55,917 nt of DNA, taken from assembly GCA_031271165.1 (NCBI GenBank), contig JAISWF010000025.1, positions 1-55,917 on the forward strand, read 5' to 3'. Below, piece by piece: positions 39,568-48,441 of this stretch (the stretch's first letter is position 1; every line of letters starts with the position of its first letter). The notes under the pieces are model-generated. The model was not told where the DNA came from. It saw nothing but the letters and a program-made list of their open reading frames with translations, and made no database searches. Made by a program: the position numbers and the translations under genes. This stretch comes from Deltaproteobacteria bacterium. Its GTDB lineage: Bacteria > Desulfobacterota > Desulfarculia > Adiutricales > Adiutricaceae.

Positions 39568-40428
39568 ATGCTTAGGATCGAAAACCTCAATAAATCATTC
39601 GGTTCCGTCCGGGCCCTTGACGGAATTAATCTTAAGGTTAATCCCTCAGAGATGGTCGCCCTCATCGGAGCCTCCGGCTCCGGCAAATCGACTATTCTGA
39701 GGCATATCTCTGGGCTTTGCGTTGGAGACAAAGCGCCTGGCGAGGTTGTGGTGGCTGGCAACCCCATCCAGGCCAATGGCAAACTCGCCACCGACATCAG
39801 GACTCTTCGAGCCGGTATAGGCGTCATTTTCCAACAGTTTAACCTTATCGGTCGGTTAAACGTTATCACTAATGTCCTTTTGGGAGCTTTAGGCCGGACT
39901 CCGATCCTGCGGTCGTTATGTCGGTCGTTTTATTCAGCCGACCGACAGTTGGCCATGGAGTCACTCCGAAAAGTTGGTCTGGAATCAGCTGCCTTTCAAA
40001 GAGCCTCAACCCTATCCGGCGGACAGCAGCAGCGAGTGGCTGTGGCCCGGACTTTGGTCCAGAAAAGCCCTCTAATTTTAGCCGATGAACCTATCGCCTC
40101 ACTGGATCCGGAAAGCTCTATTAAGATCATGGAACTTTTACAAACACTCAACCGTGAAAATGGACTTACGGTTATCGTAAGTCTCCATCAGATTGACTAT
40201 GCCGTCAAGTACTGCCCCCGAGTGGTAGCCCTTTGCGGTGGCCGAATCTATTACGACGGCCCAAGCCAGCAGTTGACGACTGATAAAATGAAAAGCATTT
40301 ACGGTGAAAAGGCCGCCGCCATGTTCTCAGGCCAATCTCTGGAGACGCAAAGACTGGTCGCCAAAACCTCCCCTAATGTTTTGGTACCACGAACGGACAT
40401 CCCGGTCGGCAACACCTTAAATGCCTGA
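39568..40428 (+). CDS. phnC: Phosphonate ABC transporter ATP-binding protein
   Basis: A 286-residue ABC ATPase that powers phosphonate import with PhnD and PhnE. Walker A GASGSGKST (near residue 34), Q-loop FQQFNLIGRLNVITNVLLG with PhnC-typical wording, signature LSGGQQQRVAVAR and Walker B ILADEPIASLDP are all intact, and the long insertion (LGRTPILRSLCRSFYSADR) is characteristic of PhnC. It is the first gene of the operon. The C-terminus is about 25 residues longer than in E. coli. Confidence 0.92.
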   Translation: MLRIENLNKSFGSVRALDGINLKVNPSEMVALIGASGSGKSTILRHISGLCVGDKAPGEVVVAGNPIQANGKLATDIRTLRAGIGVIFQQFNLIGRLNVITNVLLGALGRTPILRSLCRSFYSADRQLAMESLRKVGLESAAFQRASTLSGGQQQRVAVARTLVQKSPLILADEPIASLDPESSIKIMELLQTLNRENGLTVIVSLHQIDYAVKYCPRVVALCGGRIYYDGPSQQLTTDKMKSIYGEKAAAMFSGQSLETQRLVAKTSPNVLVPRTDIPVGNTLNA

Positions 40429-40441
40429 TAAAGTCAACCTA

Positions 40442-40466
40442 CCTCCAGCTAAAGCTGGGGGTTTTA
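40442..40466 (+). terminator. Hairpin with T-run between phnC and phnD
   Basis: CCTCCAGC (40442-40449) pairs with GCTGGGGG (40454-40461; one G-T pair), loop TAAA, followed by TTTTAT. A partial terminator or RNA-processing site that could set the ratio of phnC to phnD messages. Confidence 0.4.
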
Positions 40467-40502
40467 TCCGCCAAACGGCGATAATTTGCCAAGGAGCAAT
40501 CA

Positions 40503-41510
40503 ATGGCTTTTCACAACAAAAGCTTTATCTCAGTTCAATCCCAAATTTTTTCTGGAATTCTGGTGGCCCTAATTATGGCTTGGGCAGTGATAGTTCCACC
40601 AACCCTGCGGGCTCAAGATGAGATAAACTTCGGAATCATCTCCACCGAATCCTCCCAAAACCTCAGAGCCATCTGGGATCCATTTTTGGAGGATATGAAG
40701 AAAGCTACCGGCCTTAATATCAGAGCCTTCTTTGCCACTGACTACGCTGGCATCATCGAAGGCATGCGTTTTAATAAAGTCCAGCTGGCTTGGTACGGCA
40801 ACAAAGCGGGCATAGAAGCAGTTGATCGGGCCGATGGCGAGGTTTTCGCCCAGACCGTCAATTATGATGGTACCGAAGGCTATTACTCACATATCATCGC
40901 CAACATTTCCTCAGATTTAACCTCAATTGAAGATATGTTTAAAAAAGCCGGCGAACTCAGTTTTGGAAACGGTGATCCCAATTCCACCTCTGGTTTTTTG
41001 GTTCCCGGTTACTACGTATTTGCGCTCAACTCCAAAGATGCCCGGTCGATCTTTAAAAGAAACCTCACCTCGAACCATGAAAGTAATGCTCTATCAGTGG
41101 CCAACGGTCAAGTAGACGTGGCCACCTGCAATAGTGAGGCCCTAGAGAGGTTGGCTGTAACCTTTCCCGACAAAAGAAAGCTCATCAAGGTCATCTGGAC
41201 CAGCCCGCTTATCCCCTCTGATCCCATGGTCTGGAGAAAAGACTTGGATCCCCAGATTAAAAATAAGATAACTGACTTTCTTTTTTCCTACGGTCAAACC
41301 GGTGATGCCCGAGAAGTTGAGATCCTCAAAAACCTCCAGTGGAAAGGCTTTAAGGCCTCCAATAACGATCATCTAAACCCCATTCGCCAGCTCGAACTCT
41401 TCAAAGAAAAGAGAACCTTGGAGGACCGCGGAGAACTCAATGATACCCAGAAAAAACGCCTGACTGAAATTGACCAGGAGCTCGCCGTTCTCAACGCCAA
41501 GCTAAAATGA
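40503..41510 (+). CDS. phnD: Phosphonate-binding protein of the ABC transporter
   Basis: A 335-residue periplasmic binding protein. A signal sequence (about 1-38: [20 protein letters not shown], cleavage near LRAQD) precedes [20 protein letters not shown], the usual PhnD opening, and conserved ligand-site wording [33 protein letters not shown] and [25 protein letters not shown] lies six bases before ATG. It delivers phosphonates such as 2-aminoethylphosphonate to PhnCE. The C-terminus has an extra charged helix ([20 protein letters not shown]). Confidence 0.92.
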   Translation: MAFHNKSFISVQSQIFSGILVALIMAWAVIVPPTLRAQDEINFGIISTESSQNLRAIWDPFLEDMKKATGLNIRAFFATDYAGIIEGMRFNKVQLAWYGNKAGIEAVDRADGEVFAQTVNYDGTEGYYSHIIANISSDLTSIEDMFKKAGELSFGNGDPNSTSGFLVPGYYVFALNSKDARSIFKRNLTSNHESNALSVANGQVDVATCNSEALERLAVTFPDKRKLIKVIWTSPLIPSDPMVWRKDLDPQIKNKITDFLFSYGQTGDAREVEILKNLQWKGFKASNNDHLNPIRQLELFKEKRTLEDRGELNDTQKKRLTEIDQELAVLNAKLK

Positions 41511-42403
41511 GCCAACCCTTAACTATAACACCCGATGAAATAATTATAAACCCCATAACCGGTGAACCGGCCAAGCCAATGCCGCCGACCGTTGAGCCCG
41601 ATTCGGGACCTCAGCGACGACTCAAACCCCAGCCCCCGGTCCCCCGCCGGGGTTGGGGGATAAAACGTCTGAGCTTTTTGGTGATAACTGGAGCCATTTT
41701 AGCTTGGTCCTGGCACGGTGCGGAAATCAAGCCCATGGCTCTGTGGCGGGACGCCGGTAACATGGTGACCTTGGCCAAAGACTTTTTCCCGCCGGATTTC
41801 TCCGATCTTAAACTCTACCTTCAAGAGATGGTAATTACCCTCCACATCGCCTTGTGGGGAACAATCTTTGCGATCATTTTCTCAGTCCCGTTAGGTCTGA
41901 TGTGCTCTGAAAACGTAGCTCCCGTCTGGCTCCGCCAGCCCACCCGCAGACTGATGGACGCTTGCCGGGCTATCAACGAGATGGTTTTCGCTATGCTTTT
42001 CGTGGTCACGGTAGGTTTGGGGCCTTTTGCCGGAGTGTTGGCCCTATGGGTCCACACCACCGGTATTTTGGCCAAGCTCTTTTCCGAGGCCGTGGAAGCC
42101 ATCGACCCCCAACCAGTGGAGGGCATCAAATCCACCGGGGCTGGTCTACTGGCTGAGATCTATTATGGGATCCTGCCCCAAGTATTTCCTCTTTGGATTT
42201 CCTTCACCCTTTACCGATTTGAGTGTAACGTTCGCTCAGCTACCGTCGTTGGCATGGTCGGTGCAGGCGGAATTGGAGTCGTCCTCTGGGAGCTGATCCG
42301 TGGTTTTCTTTTCCGAGAGACATTTGCCACTATGCTGGTAATCATTGTCGCCGTGACCATCTTTGATTTGATATCTCAGCGCCTGCGCAAAGCGGTTATT
42401 TGA
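41507..42403 (+). CDS. phnE: Phosphonate ABC transporter permease
   Basis: A 298-residue inner-membrane permease. After a polar Pro-rich N-terminus (about 1-50) come about six membrane segments (for example [74 protein letters not shown]). The EAA-type loop [20 protein letters not shown] contacts PhnC. Start overlaps the phnD stop as ATGA, so the subunits are translationally coupled. Confidence 0.92.
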   Translation: MSQPLTITPDEIIINPITGEPAKPMPPTVEPDSGPQRRLKPQPPVPRRGWGIKRLSFLVITGAILAWSWHGAEIKPMALWRDAGNMVTLAKDFFPPDFSDLKLYLQEMVITLHIALWGTIFAIIFSVPLGLMCSENVAPVWLRQPTRRLMDACRAINEMVFAMLFVVTVGLGPFAGVLALWVHTTGILAKLFSEAVEAIDPQPVEGIKSTGAGLLAEIYYGILPQVFPLWISFTLYRFECNVRSATVVGMVGAGGIGVVLWELIRGFLFRETFATMLVIIVAVTIFDLISQRLRKAVI

Positions 42404-42412
42404 AAAAAAAAC

Positions 42413-43066
42413 ATGTCCACCCGTTACGCCGTCTATTACGTACCAAAAAAAGACAGTCTTCTTTACAGTTTAGGACGAGATACTCTCGGGTACTGCATCT
42501 ATGAAGGCCTCAAATATTCTTCTCCAAACCCGGTTCAAGTTAAAGCAGCCAAATACGGCTTTCACGGGACTATAGTAGCTCCTTTCCGGACCAACCTAAG
42601 CGCTCAGGTCCTGGCCGGGACACTGTCTTGGGCGGCGTTGCGCTTAAGCCCGGTTAATCTGACCGGGCTTAAGGCCATGGCCTTACCGAACGGCTTTCCG
42701 GCTCTGGCCTTGGTTGATCCCAATCCAGAGCTGTCGAAAATAGAATCATCCCTGGTCAGGCTCTTAACCCCGCTTCGGCTTCCATTAAATCTCATTGAAA
42801 TTCAAAGCCGTGGTCAGCTGCCACCAAAGCAGCTCGAATATGCCTTGCAGTGGGGCTACCCTTGGGTTTTTGAGTATTTTAGATTTCACTTAACTTTGGG
42901 AGACGTCGAAGACCAACCCATGCTAAGCGAAAGAGTCTGTCGGCTATCTAAAGTTTTTACCCCCGAGTTACTGGCCGGAGAGGTCTTAGACCAGCTGTCA
43001 CTGTGCGTCCAGCCGAGCCCGCATGATTCGTTTAAGGTTTTAGCCACCTTTGGGCTCGACGGATAA
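42413..43066 (+). CDS. DUF1045 phosphonate-operon protein (2H phosphoesterase type)
   Basis: A 217-residue protein of the DUF1045 family found only in phosphonate operons. Two His motifs of the 2H phosphoesterase superfamily are visible, YGFHGTIVAPF (near 44-54) and FRFHLTLGDVE (near 160), about 115 residues apart as expected. A role in handling cyclic or polyphosphorylated ribose intermediates, perhaps replacing PhnP, is inference from the fold and from absence of phnP here. It starts nine bases after phnE. Confidence 0.85.
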   Translation: MSTRYAVYYVPKKDSLLYSLGRDTLGYCIYEGLKYSSPNPVQVKAAKYGFHGTIVAPFRTNLSAQVLAGTLSWAALRLSPVNLTGLKAMALPNGFPALALVDPNPELSKIESSLVRLLTPLRLPLNLIEIQSRGQLPPKQLEYALQWGYPWVFEYFRFHLTLGDVEDQPMLSERVCRLSKVFTPELLAGEVLDQLSLCVQPSPHDSFKVLATFGLDG

Positions 43067-43104
43067 AAACCTATTTATCATTAGTCTTAAATTACGGAGG
43101 CGAT

Positions 43105-43557
43105 GTGACCACAGAGGAAATCAAAAGAAGCCAAATGATGAGAGCCTTCAACCTCGGGGACACCAATCTTTTAATCAGCTGCCTGGACGACTTGGGAGGT
43201 ATCCCTGACCTGGAACTTTTAAGGGAGCCAGAGACCGGACTTATTATGGTCCGAGGCCGCCTTGGCGGCACTGGAGCTCCCTTTAATTTAGGCGAGATGC
43301 TCGTTACCAGGTGCACGGTCACTCTCGAGGGCCATATCGGACACGGTTTTAAACTCGGTGATGACCCCCAAGGAGCTTTTTTAGCCGCCGCCGCCGATGC
43401 CATGAGTCAGTGCGAATTTCTAAGTCAGTCTCTGGAAGAAATCGCTTCAATTTTGGAAAACGATCTCAAACAGCGCACCAAGCTGGAAGCCTTGGAAACC
43501 TCACAAACCAAAGTTGATTTTTTCACTCTCGTTAGAGGGGAAGACAATGCATCCTGA
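43105..43557 (+). CDS. phnG: C-P lyase core complex subunit PhnG
   Basis: A 150-residue subunit of the PhnGHIJ core. GTG 43105 follows GGAGG by four bases. Family wording: EIKRSQMMRAFNLGDTNLLI, EPETGLIMVRGRLGGTGAPF, NLGEMLVTRCTVTLEGHIGH and a helical AFLAAAADAMSQCE. PhnG with PhnH and PhnI helps form 5-phosphoribosyl phosphonate triphosphate from ATP and phosphonate. It overlaps phnH by eleven bases. Confidence 0.9.
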   Translation: MTTEEIKRSQMMRAFNLGDTNLLISCLDDLGGIPDLELLREPETGLIMVRGRLGGTGAPFNLGEMLVTRCTVTLEGHIGHGFKLGDDPQGAFLAAAADAMSQCEFLSQSLEEIASILENDLKQRTKLEALETSQTKVDFFTLVRGEDNAS

Positions 43558-44188
43558 GAAGGTAATGGCGCCGGGATTGGGCGATCCGGTCGCGGCCGGA
43601 CAAATTATTTTCCGACAAGCCTTAACGGCCATGAGCCGTCCAGCTACAGCCAGAAAAGTTGATTTTTATCCCTTATTCCGCACTGCTCCCCCACTGCCGA
43701 TGGTGACCGCCGCCTTGGTAATGACTTTGGCCGACAGTCAAACTCCACTGTGGTTGTCGCCGTCACTAAAAGAGGCCCAAAGCTGGCTTAACTTTCATCT
43801 GTCGGCCGAAATATCCAATAATCTTTCGACGGCCCAGTTTGTGGTTTGCGGCTCCCCCGAAGAACTGCCCCGGTTTTCAGAGCTGACCAGAGGAACAGAC
43901 CGCCGCCCGGATCTGTCGGCGACGGTCATTATCTCGAAGGCCTTAAACTCACCAGAGGATAAAATTATTGCAGCCAATAATATAGAACCATGGGCTTGGG
44001 GGCCGGGCTTAAAGAATCCTCGGCCCTTTTCCGGGCCCTTTCTGACCCCAAATTTTTGGTCAGACTGGCAGGAAAATACCGCTTTATATCCCATGGGGGT
44101 GGATGTTTTTCTGACCGGAGACAACTTATTGGCCGGTCTTCCCCGTTCGGTACGGCTGGGTAAAAAACCTAAAGCCTCAAATAATTAA
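43547..44188 (+). CDS. phnH: C-P lyase core complex subunit PhnH
   Basis: A 213-residue subunit. ATG 43547 (six bases after GAGGGGA) is chosen over 43514. It has the family opening GLGDPVAAGQIIFRQALTAM, SRPATARKV, then TAALVMTLADSQTPLWLSPS and FVVCGSPEELPRFSELTRGT, and the C-terminal FPMGVDVFLT-type segment (YPMGVDVFLTGDNLLAGLPR). PhnH forms homodimers or binds PhnG in the core complex. Confidence 0.9.
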   Translation: MHPEKVMAPGLGDPVAAGQIIFRQALTAMSRPATARKVDFYPLFRTAPPLPMVTAALVMTLADSQTPLWLSPSLKEAQSWLNFHLSAEISNNLSTAQFVVCGSPEELPRFSELTRGTDRRPDLSATVIISKALNSPEDKIIAANNIEPWAWGPGLKNPRPFSGPFLTPNFWSDWQENTALYPMGVDVFLTGDNLLAGLPRSVRLGKKPKASNN

Positions 44189-44255
44189 CATCTTTTAACC
44201 TGGGCCGGTTAAAGGTTTCAGTAATTGAAAATCGCTATTTTTTTGGAGAACTGTA

Positions 44256-45551
44256 ATGTACGTCACCGTCAAAGGCGGTCAGAAAGCCATTGATGCGGCC
44301 CACCGACTTTTAGACAAAGTCAGGCGGGGCGATCGCAAGCTTAAAAAAATTTCGGCCGAGCAGATCCACTCTCAGCTTGGCTTGGCCGTTGATCGGGTCC
44401 AGGCCGAAGGAGCCCTCTATGCCCCGGAGCTTTCGGCTGCTGCCGTCGGTCAGGCGATGGGGGATCTGACTGAAGCGGTCTTTTTAGTCCGGGCCTACCG
44501 AACCACTTTGAGACGATTTGGCTTCTCCGAGCCTTTGGAGACCGAAAAACTGGAGTGCTCCCGGCGGATTTCCGCCGCCTTTAAGGATTTGCCAGGCGGG
44601 CAAATCCTGGGCCCAACCTTTGACTACACTCACCGGCTCCTTAAGCCTTACGCCGCCGAAACTGAGCCTGACTCAGGTGACGTGCGCCTCCAACATTATG
44701 ATGGCCATGAGTTAACGCCCGTCAATAATGATGCGGCGGTGGACGTCAATTGTCAGGTCAGTTCCGGTTCCCCAGCTGAACCTTTTGGTGCGGCTAAGGA
44801 GTTTTCCAGCCTTGATGAGTCCGGTGAAACTGCCTCATCTGAGTCAGCGATGACTTTGCCGGAGGCCGGCACTCAGCTCAAAGAAACCATAAACGACATT
44901 GATTCGATTTTAATCGCCGAAGGTCTTATGGAAAGCGACCAGCCCGAGGGCGGACCCTTAGGCGATCTGACCAGGGCCCCGGCCGACTTTCCGATGGATC
45001 GGCCAATGCGGCTCCAAAGTCTGGCCCGAGCTGATGAGGGTTTCATTTTATCTCTGGCTTACTCCTGTCTCAGAGGTTACGGCTCAGGACACCCATTTGT
45101 GACCAGCCTGAAAATCGGCAAAGCCGAAGTCTCATTTACCGTCCCAGAACTTGACTTTCCGGTTACTATTGGCCGCATTGAATTGACCGAATGCCGGACT
45201 TCCAACCGCTTTTTCACTCCCAAAGGCGGCCAGCCCAAATTTACCAGAGGTTATGCCCTTTGCTTTGGCCGCAACGAACGCAAGGCCATTTCTATGGCCG
45301 TGGTTGACCGGGCTTTAAGATACAAAGAACTAAATGAGCAGCTCAAAGGGCCGGCCCAGGATGAAGAGTTTGTCATCAGTCACTCCGATAATGTTGAGGC
45401 CGCTGGATTTGTCTCCCATCTCAAACTTCCGCACCACGTCGACTTTCAGGCTGAACTGGAATTACTCAAACACATCCAAAAAACGTTCCAGGCTGGCCCA
45501 GAAACTGCGGAACAATCAGCATCGCCAGAAGCTGTCAAATCAAAGAACTAA
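44256..45551 (+). CDS. phnI: C-P lyase core complex subunit PhnI
   Basis: A 431-residue subunit, the nucleosidase-like component that couples phosphonate to ribose. Starting MYVTVKGGQKAIDAAHRLLD with RRGDRKLKKISAEQIHSQLG it matches PhnI, as do EGALYAPELSAAAVGQAMGD, PGGQILGPTFDYTHRLLKPY, DEGFILSLAYSCLRGYGSGH and QPKFTRGYALCFGRNERKAI. It is longer than E. coli PhnI (about 354) because of an insertion at about 150-235 (Asp/Ser/Glu-rich, probably disordered). Confidence 0.92.
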   Translation: MYVTVKGGQKAIDAAHRLLDKVRRGDRKLKKISAEQIHSQLGLAVDRVQAEGALYAPELSAAAVGQAMGDLTEAVFLVRAYRTTLRRFGFSEPLETEKLECSRRISAAFKDLPGGQILGPTFDYTHRLLKPYAAETEPDSGDVRLQHYDGHELTPVNNDAAVDVNCQVSSGSPAEPFGAAKEFSSLDESGETASSESAMTLPEAGTQLKETINDIDSILIAEGLMESDQPEGGPLGDLTRAPADFPMDRPMRLQSLARADEGFILSLAYSCLRGYGSGHPFVTSLKIGKAEVSFTVPELDFPVTIGRIELTECRTSNRFFTPKGGQPKFTRGYALCFGRNERKAISMAVVDRALRYKELNEQLKGPAQDEEFVISHSDNVEAAGFVSHLKLPHHVDFQAELELLKHIQKTFQAGPETAEQSASPEAVKSKN

Positions 45552-45605
45552 GCCATTGTTACTAAAGTGCAAGCGCCCAATGGCCTAAACATAAGGAGAT
45601 CATTT

Positions 45606-46802
45606 TTGAAAGGTAAAATCAGCCGTTTTACCGCAGGCCAATCAGCTGCCGCTGCTGGCACCTCTTGCGCCCAATTAGATTATCTTGCCAAGGCCCAACT
45701 CATATCTCAAACGGAGAAGGTCCCAGTTCCGACGCTGGCAACCAAACCAGCTCCTGCGGAGAAACCGCAAGGACCAAGCCTGAAAGCAGCCATTACTGCG
45801 GCCTTAATTTCGGCAGCTCCTCAAGCCAATAAATCCGGACATACGGCCAAGGAGGCTCAAGTCCTGCCGAACGCTCAGCACACTAAAACCAGTGCCGCAA
45901 TCAAATCCTCCGCCCAGCCGGTATCAAAAATCTTGGACACCATTGCCGCCAGCCGCCTGAAACCAAAATTTAACTTCGCCTATCTTGACGAAGACACCAA
46001 AAGGGAAATCAGACGTGGCTTACTCAAAGCCGTAGCCGTCCCGGGCTGCCAAGTCCCCTTTTCTGGACGCGAGATGCCCATGCCGTACGGCTGGGGAACC
46101 GGCGGAATTCAGGTTACCGCCTCAATCATCGGACCCCGGGACATCCTTAAGGTTATCGATCAAGGAGCCGACGACACGGTTAACGCCGTCAGCATAAGAG
46201 CTTTTTTTACCAAAGTCGCCGGTATCAAAACGACCGAGGATACTTCTGAAGCTACCATCATCCAGACCCGTCACCGCATACCCGAGCAGTCTCTTACCGA
46301 GGGTCAGATTATGGTTTACCAGGTCCCACTCCCGGAACCCTTAAGACACTTAGAGCCCAGAGAGAGCGAGACCCGGACCCTCCATGCGCTTAAAGAGTAC
46401 GGACTTATGTACCTTAAGCTCTATGAGGATATTACCGCCCACGGCGAAATTGCCTCCGGCTTTGATTACCCCTGCCTGGTCAACCGCCGTCACGCCATGA
46501 GTCCCTCACCTGTGCCTCGCTTTGACAATCCCAAGCTGAACATGTCTGAAGCCCTGCACCTGTTTGGGGCCGGCCGGGAAAGAAGGCTCTACGCCGTCCC
46601 GCCCTATACCGAGGTCAAGCCTTTTGATTTTGACGATTACCCTTTCCGAATTGAAAAATTTGACAGCTGTTGTGCCCTGTGCGGCTCAAATGATTCTTTT
46701 TTAGATGAAATTATCATCGACGACTGCGGCGGCCGGATGATGGTCTGCTCGGATACCGACCACTGCCGGCGCCACCGCCAGGCACTTGGGGAGAAATCCT
46801 AA
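45606..46802 (+). CDS. phnJ: Carbon-phosphorus lyase PhnJ with long N-terminal extension
   Basis: The radical-SAM enzyme that breaks the C-P bond. The catalytic region starts FNFAYLDEDTKREIRRGLLK, with QVPFSGREMPMPYGWGTGGI, VIDQGADDTVNAVSIRAFF and the Cys cluster region CCALCGS and VCSDTDHC, all as in E. coli PhnJ (281 residues). Here about 120 residues precede it, rich in Ala, Lys, Pro, Gln and Ser. TTG 45606 is the probable start (AAGGAG seven bases upstream); ATG 45567 is in frame but has none. No internal start near the core has a ribosome-binding site, so the extension is likely translated. Confidence 0.9.
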   Translation: MKGKISRFTAGQSAAAAGTSCAQLDYLAKAQLISQTEKVPVPTLATKPAPAEKPQGPSLKAAITAALISAAPQANKSGHTAKEAQVLPNAQHTKTSAAIKSSAQPVSKILDTIAASRLKPKFNFAYLDEDTKREIRRGLLKAVAVPGCQVPFSGREMPMPYGWGTGGIQVTASIIGPRDILKVIDQGADDTVNAVSIRAFFTKVAGIKTTEDTSEATIIQTRHRIPEQSLTEGQIMVYQVPLPEPLRHLEPRESETRTLHALKEYGLMYLKLYEDITAHGEIASGFDYPCLVNRRHAMSPSPVPRFDNPKLNMSEALHLFGAGRERRLYAVPPYTEVKPFDFDDYPFRIEKFDSCCALCGSNDSFLDEIIIDDCGGRMMVCSDTDHCRRHRQALGEKS

Positions 46803-47578
46803 TGGACGAACAACCGATTCTGACAGCTAAGAACCTGACCAAGTTTTACGGCTCGCAAACTGGCTGCCTAAACGTAAGCATGGCGGTCTACCGCTCGGAA
46901 ATCCTGGCCCTGGTTGGGGAATCAGGAAGCGGCAAGAGTACTGTTTTAAACATCCTCTACGGCCAAATAACTCCCGACTCAGGCTCGGTTTTATATTGGG
47001 ATTGCCGCAACCGCACCGTCGATATCCACGCCTCCACCGAAGCCCAGCGGCGGTCCCTGGCCCGAACTGAACTTGGGTTTGTCCACCAAAACCCCCTCGA
47101 CGGCTTAAACCTAAATGTCAGCGCCGGAGCCAATGTGGCCGAAAGGCTTTTGTCGGGAGGCGAAAGAAGCTACCGCCGGGCTAGACTTGAGTCTCGCAAC
47201 TGGCTTGAAAAGGTCGAAATAAACCCTAACCGACTTGACGACCGACCGGGCCTTTATTCTGGAGGCATGCGCCAGCGCCTCCAGATAGCTAAAAATCTGG
47301 TCACCGGGCCGAGGTTGGTTTTTTTGGACGAACCGACCGGAGGGCTCGATCTTAGTGTTCAAGCCAGGCTTTTGGACTTAATCAGGCGCCTTCAGGCTGA
47401 ACTGGGACTGGCGGCGGTCTTGGTAACCCACGATCTCGGGGTAGCCCGACTTTTGAGCCAAAGGATATTGGTCATGAAGGACGGACAAATCGTCGAAAGC
47501 GGACTGACCGACCGGGTTTTAGATGACCCCAGGGAGCCTTATACCCAGCTTTTGGTCTCGTCTACTCTCCAAGTTTAA
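46802..47578 (+). CDS. phnK: C-P lyase-associated ABC-type ATPase PhnK
   Basis: A 258-residue ATPase that binds the PhnGHIJ core. Walker A GESGSGKSTVLN, FVHQNPLDGLNLNVSAGANV, signature SGGMRQRLQIAKN and Walker B LVFLDEPTGGLDLS are intact. Its ATG shares a base with the PhnJ stop (TAATG), which fits co-translation of interacting partners. Similar to oligopeptide-transporter ATPases but without a membrane partner. Confidence 0.9.
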   Translation: MDEQPILTAKNLTKFYGSQTGCLNVSMAVYRSEILALVGESGSGKSTVLNILYGQITPDSGSVLYWDCRNRTVDIHASTEAQRRSLARTELGFVHQNPLDGLNLNVSAGANVAERLLSGGERSYRRARLESRNWLEKVEINPNRLDDRPGLYSGGMRQRLQIAKNLVTGPRLVFLDEPTGGLDLSVQARLLDLIRRLQAELGLAAVLVTHDLGVARLLSQRILVMKDGQIVESGLTDRVLDDPREPYTQLLVSSTLQV

Positions 47579-47637
47579 GTCTCCAAGTTTAACTCCCAAA
47601 GTTTAAGTCAATCAAAAATACGCCTAAGGAAAGCCCG

Positions 47638-48414
47638 ATGACACTTGACCAAATGTCCTCGCTCGCTAAGTCCAGTCAAAGTCATAAACCAAACTCGCCC
47701 AATGATGAAGTGCTCGCCGCCGTGGGTTTGGGCAAAACCTTCACCCTCCACCTGACCGGGCCGACCAAGATCTGCGCCCTGGAAGGAGTTGATCTCAAAG
47801 TTGGTTCCGGGGTCTGCCTGGGCTTGACTGGACCTTCTGGCTCCGGAAAATCATCCCTGCTGAGGTGCCTTTATGGCAACTATCATCTAAGCTCAGGTGA
47901 TGTTTTCATCAAACATAAAGAATCGACTGTTTCCCTCTCAAAAGCTGGTGATCGTTTGATTTTGGAAATCCGGACCTGGAGCCTGGGATACGTCAGTCAG
48001 TTTCTGCGAGTCATTCCCCGGGTACCGACCATTGATATCGTCTCTGAACCCCTTTTAGCTCTGGGTCAACCCCAAAAACAAGCGGCCAAAGCGGCGGCCC
48101 GAGTCTTAGAAAGGCTCAGAATTCCTAAAAAACTTTGGCCTCTCCCGCCAGCAACCTTTTCCGGGGGAGAAAAACAGCGGGTTAACTTGGCCAGAGTCTT
48201 TGTCAAAAACTGGCCAATTCTGCTTTTAGACGAGCCAACAGCTTCACTGGACTCCAAAAACCGTGATTCGGTCTTCGAGCTTATAACTGAAGCTAAACAA
48301 GAAGGTTCAGCCATAGTCGGTGTTTTCCACGATCTTGATTTTTTAAGCCGTGTAGCCGATCAAACGATCCGGCTCGCCCCGCCGGTCCAAAACTCCATCA
48401 GCCAAAGACCATAA
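47638..48414 (+). CDS. phnL: C-P lyase-associated ABC-type ATPase PhnL
   Basis: A 258-residue ATPase. After about 30 polar residues it has VGLGKTFTLHLTG, Walker A GPSGSGKSSLLRCLYGNY, LGYVSQFLRVIPRVPTIDIV (PhnL-typical), signature FSGGEKQRVNLARVF and Walker B ILLLDEPTASLD. PhnL binds PhnK on the core complex. The N-terminus is about 20 residues longer than usual; ATG 47653 is a possible later start. Confidence 0.9.
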   Translation: MTLDQMSSLAKSSQSHKPNSPNDEVLAAVGLGKTFTLHLTGPTKICALEGVDLKVGSGVCLGLTGPSGSGKSSLLRCLYGNYHLSSGDVFIKHKESTVSLSKAGDRLILEIRTWSLGYVSQFLRVIPRVPTIDIVSEPLLALGQPQKQAAKAAARVLERLRIPKKLWPLPPATFSGGEKQRVNLARVFVKNWPILLLDEPTASLDSKNRDSVFELITEAKQEGSAIVGVFHDLDFLSRVADQTIRLAPPVQNSISQRP

Positions 48415-48441
48415 CAACTTTGGCCCCTAAAGGTTGGCACC

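Noticed and set aside
39158-39700. 180-codon open frame upstream of phnC
   Set aside because: It overlaps the start of phnC by more than 100 bases, has no ribosome-binding site and shows no protein-like conservation.
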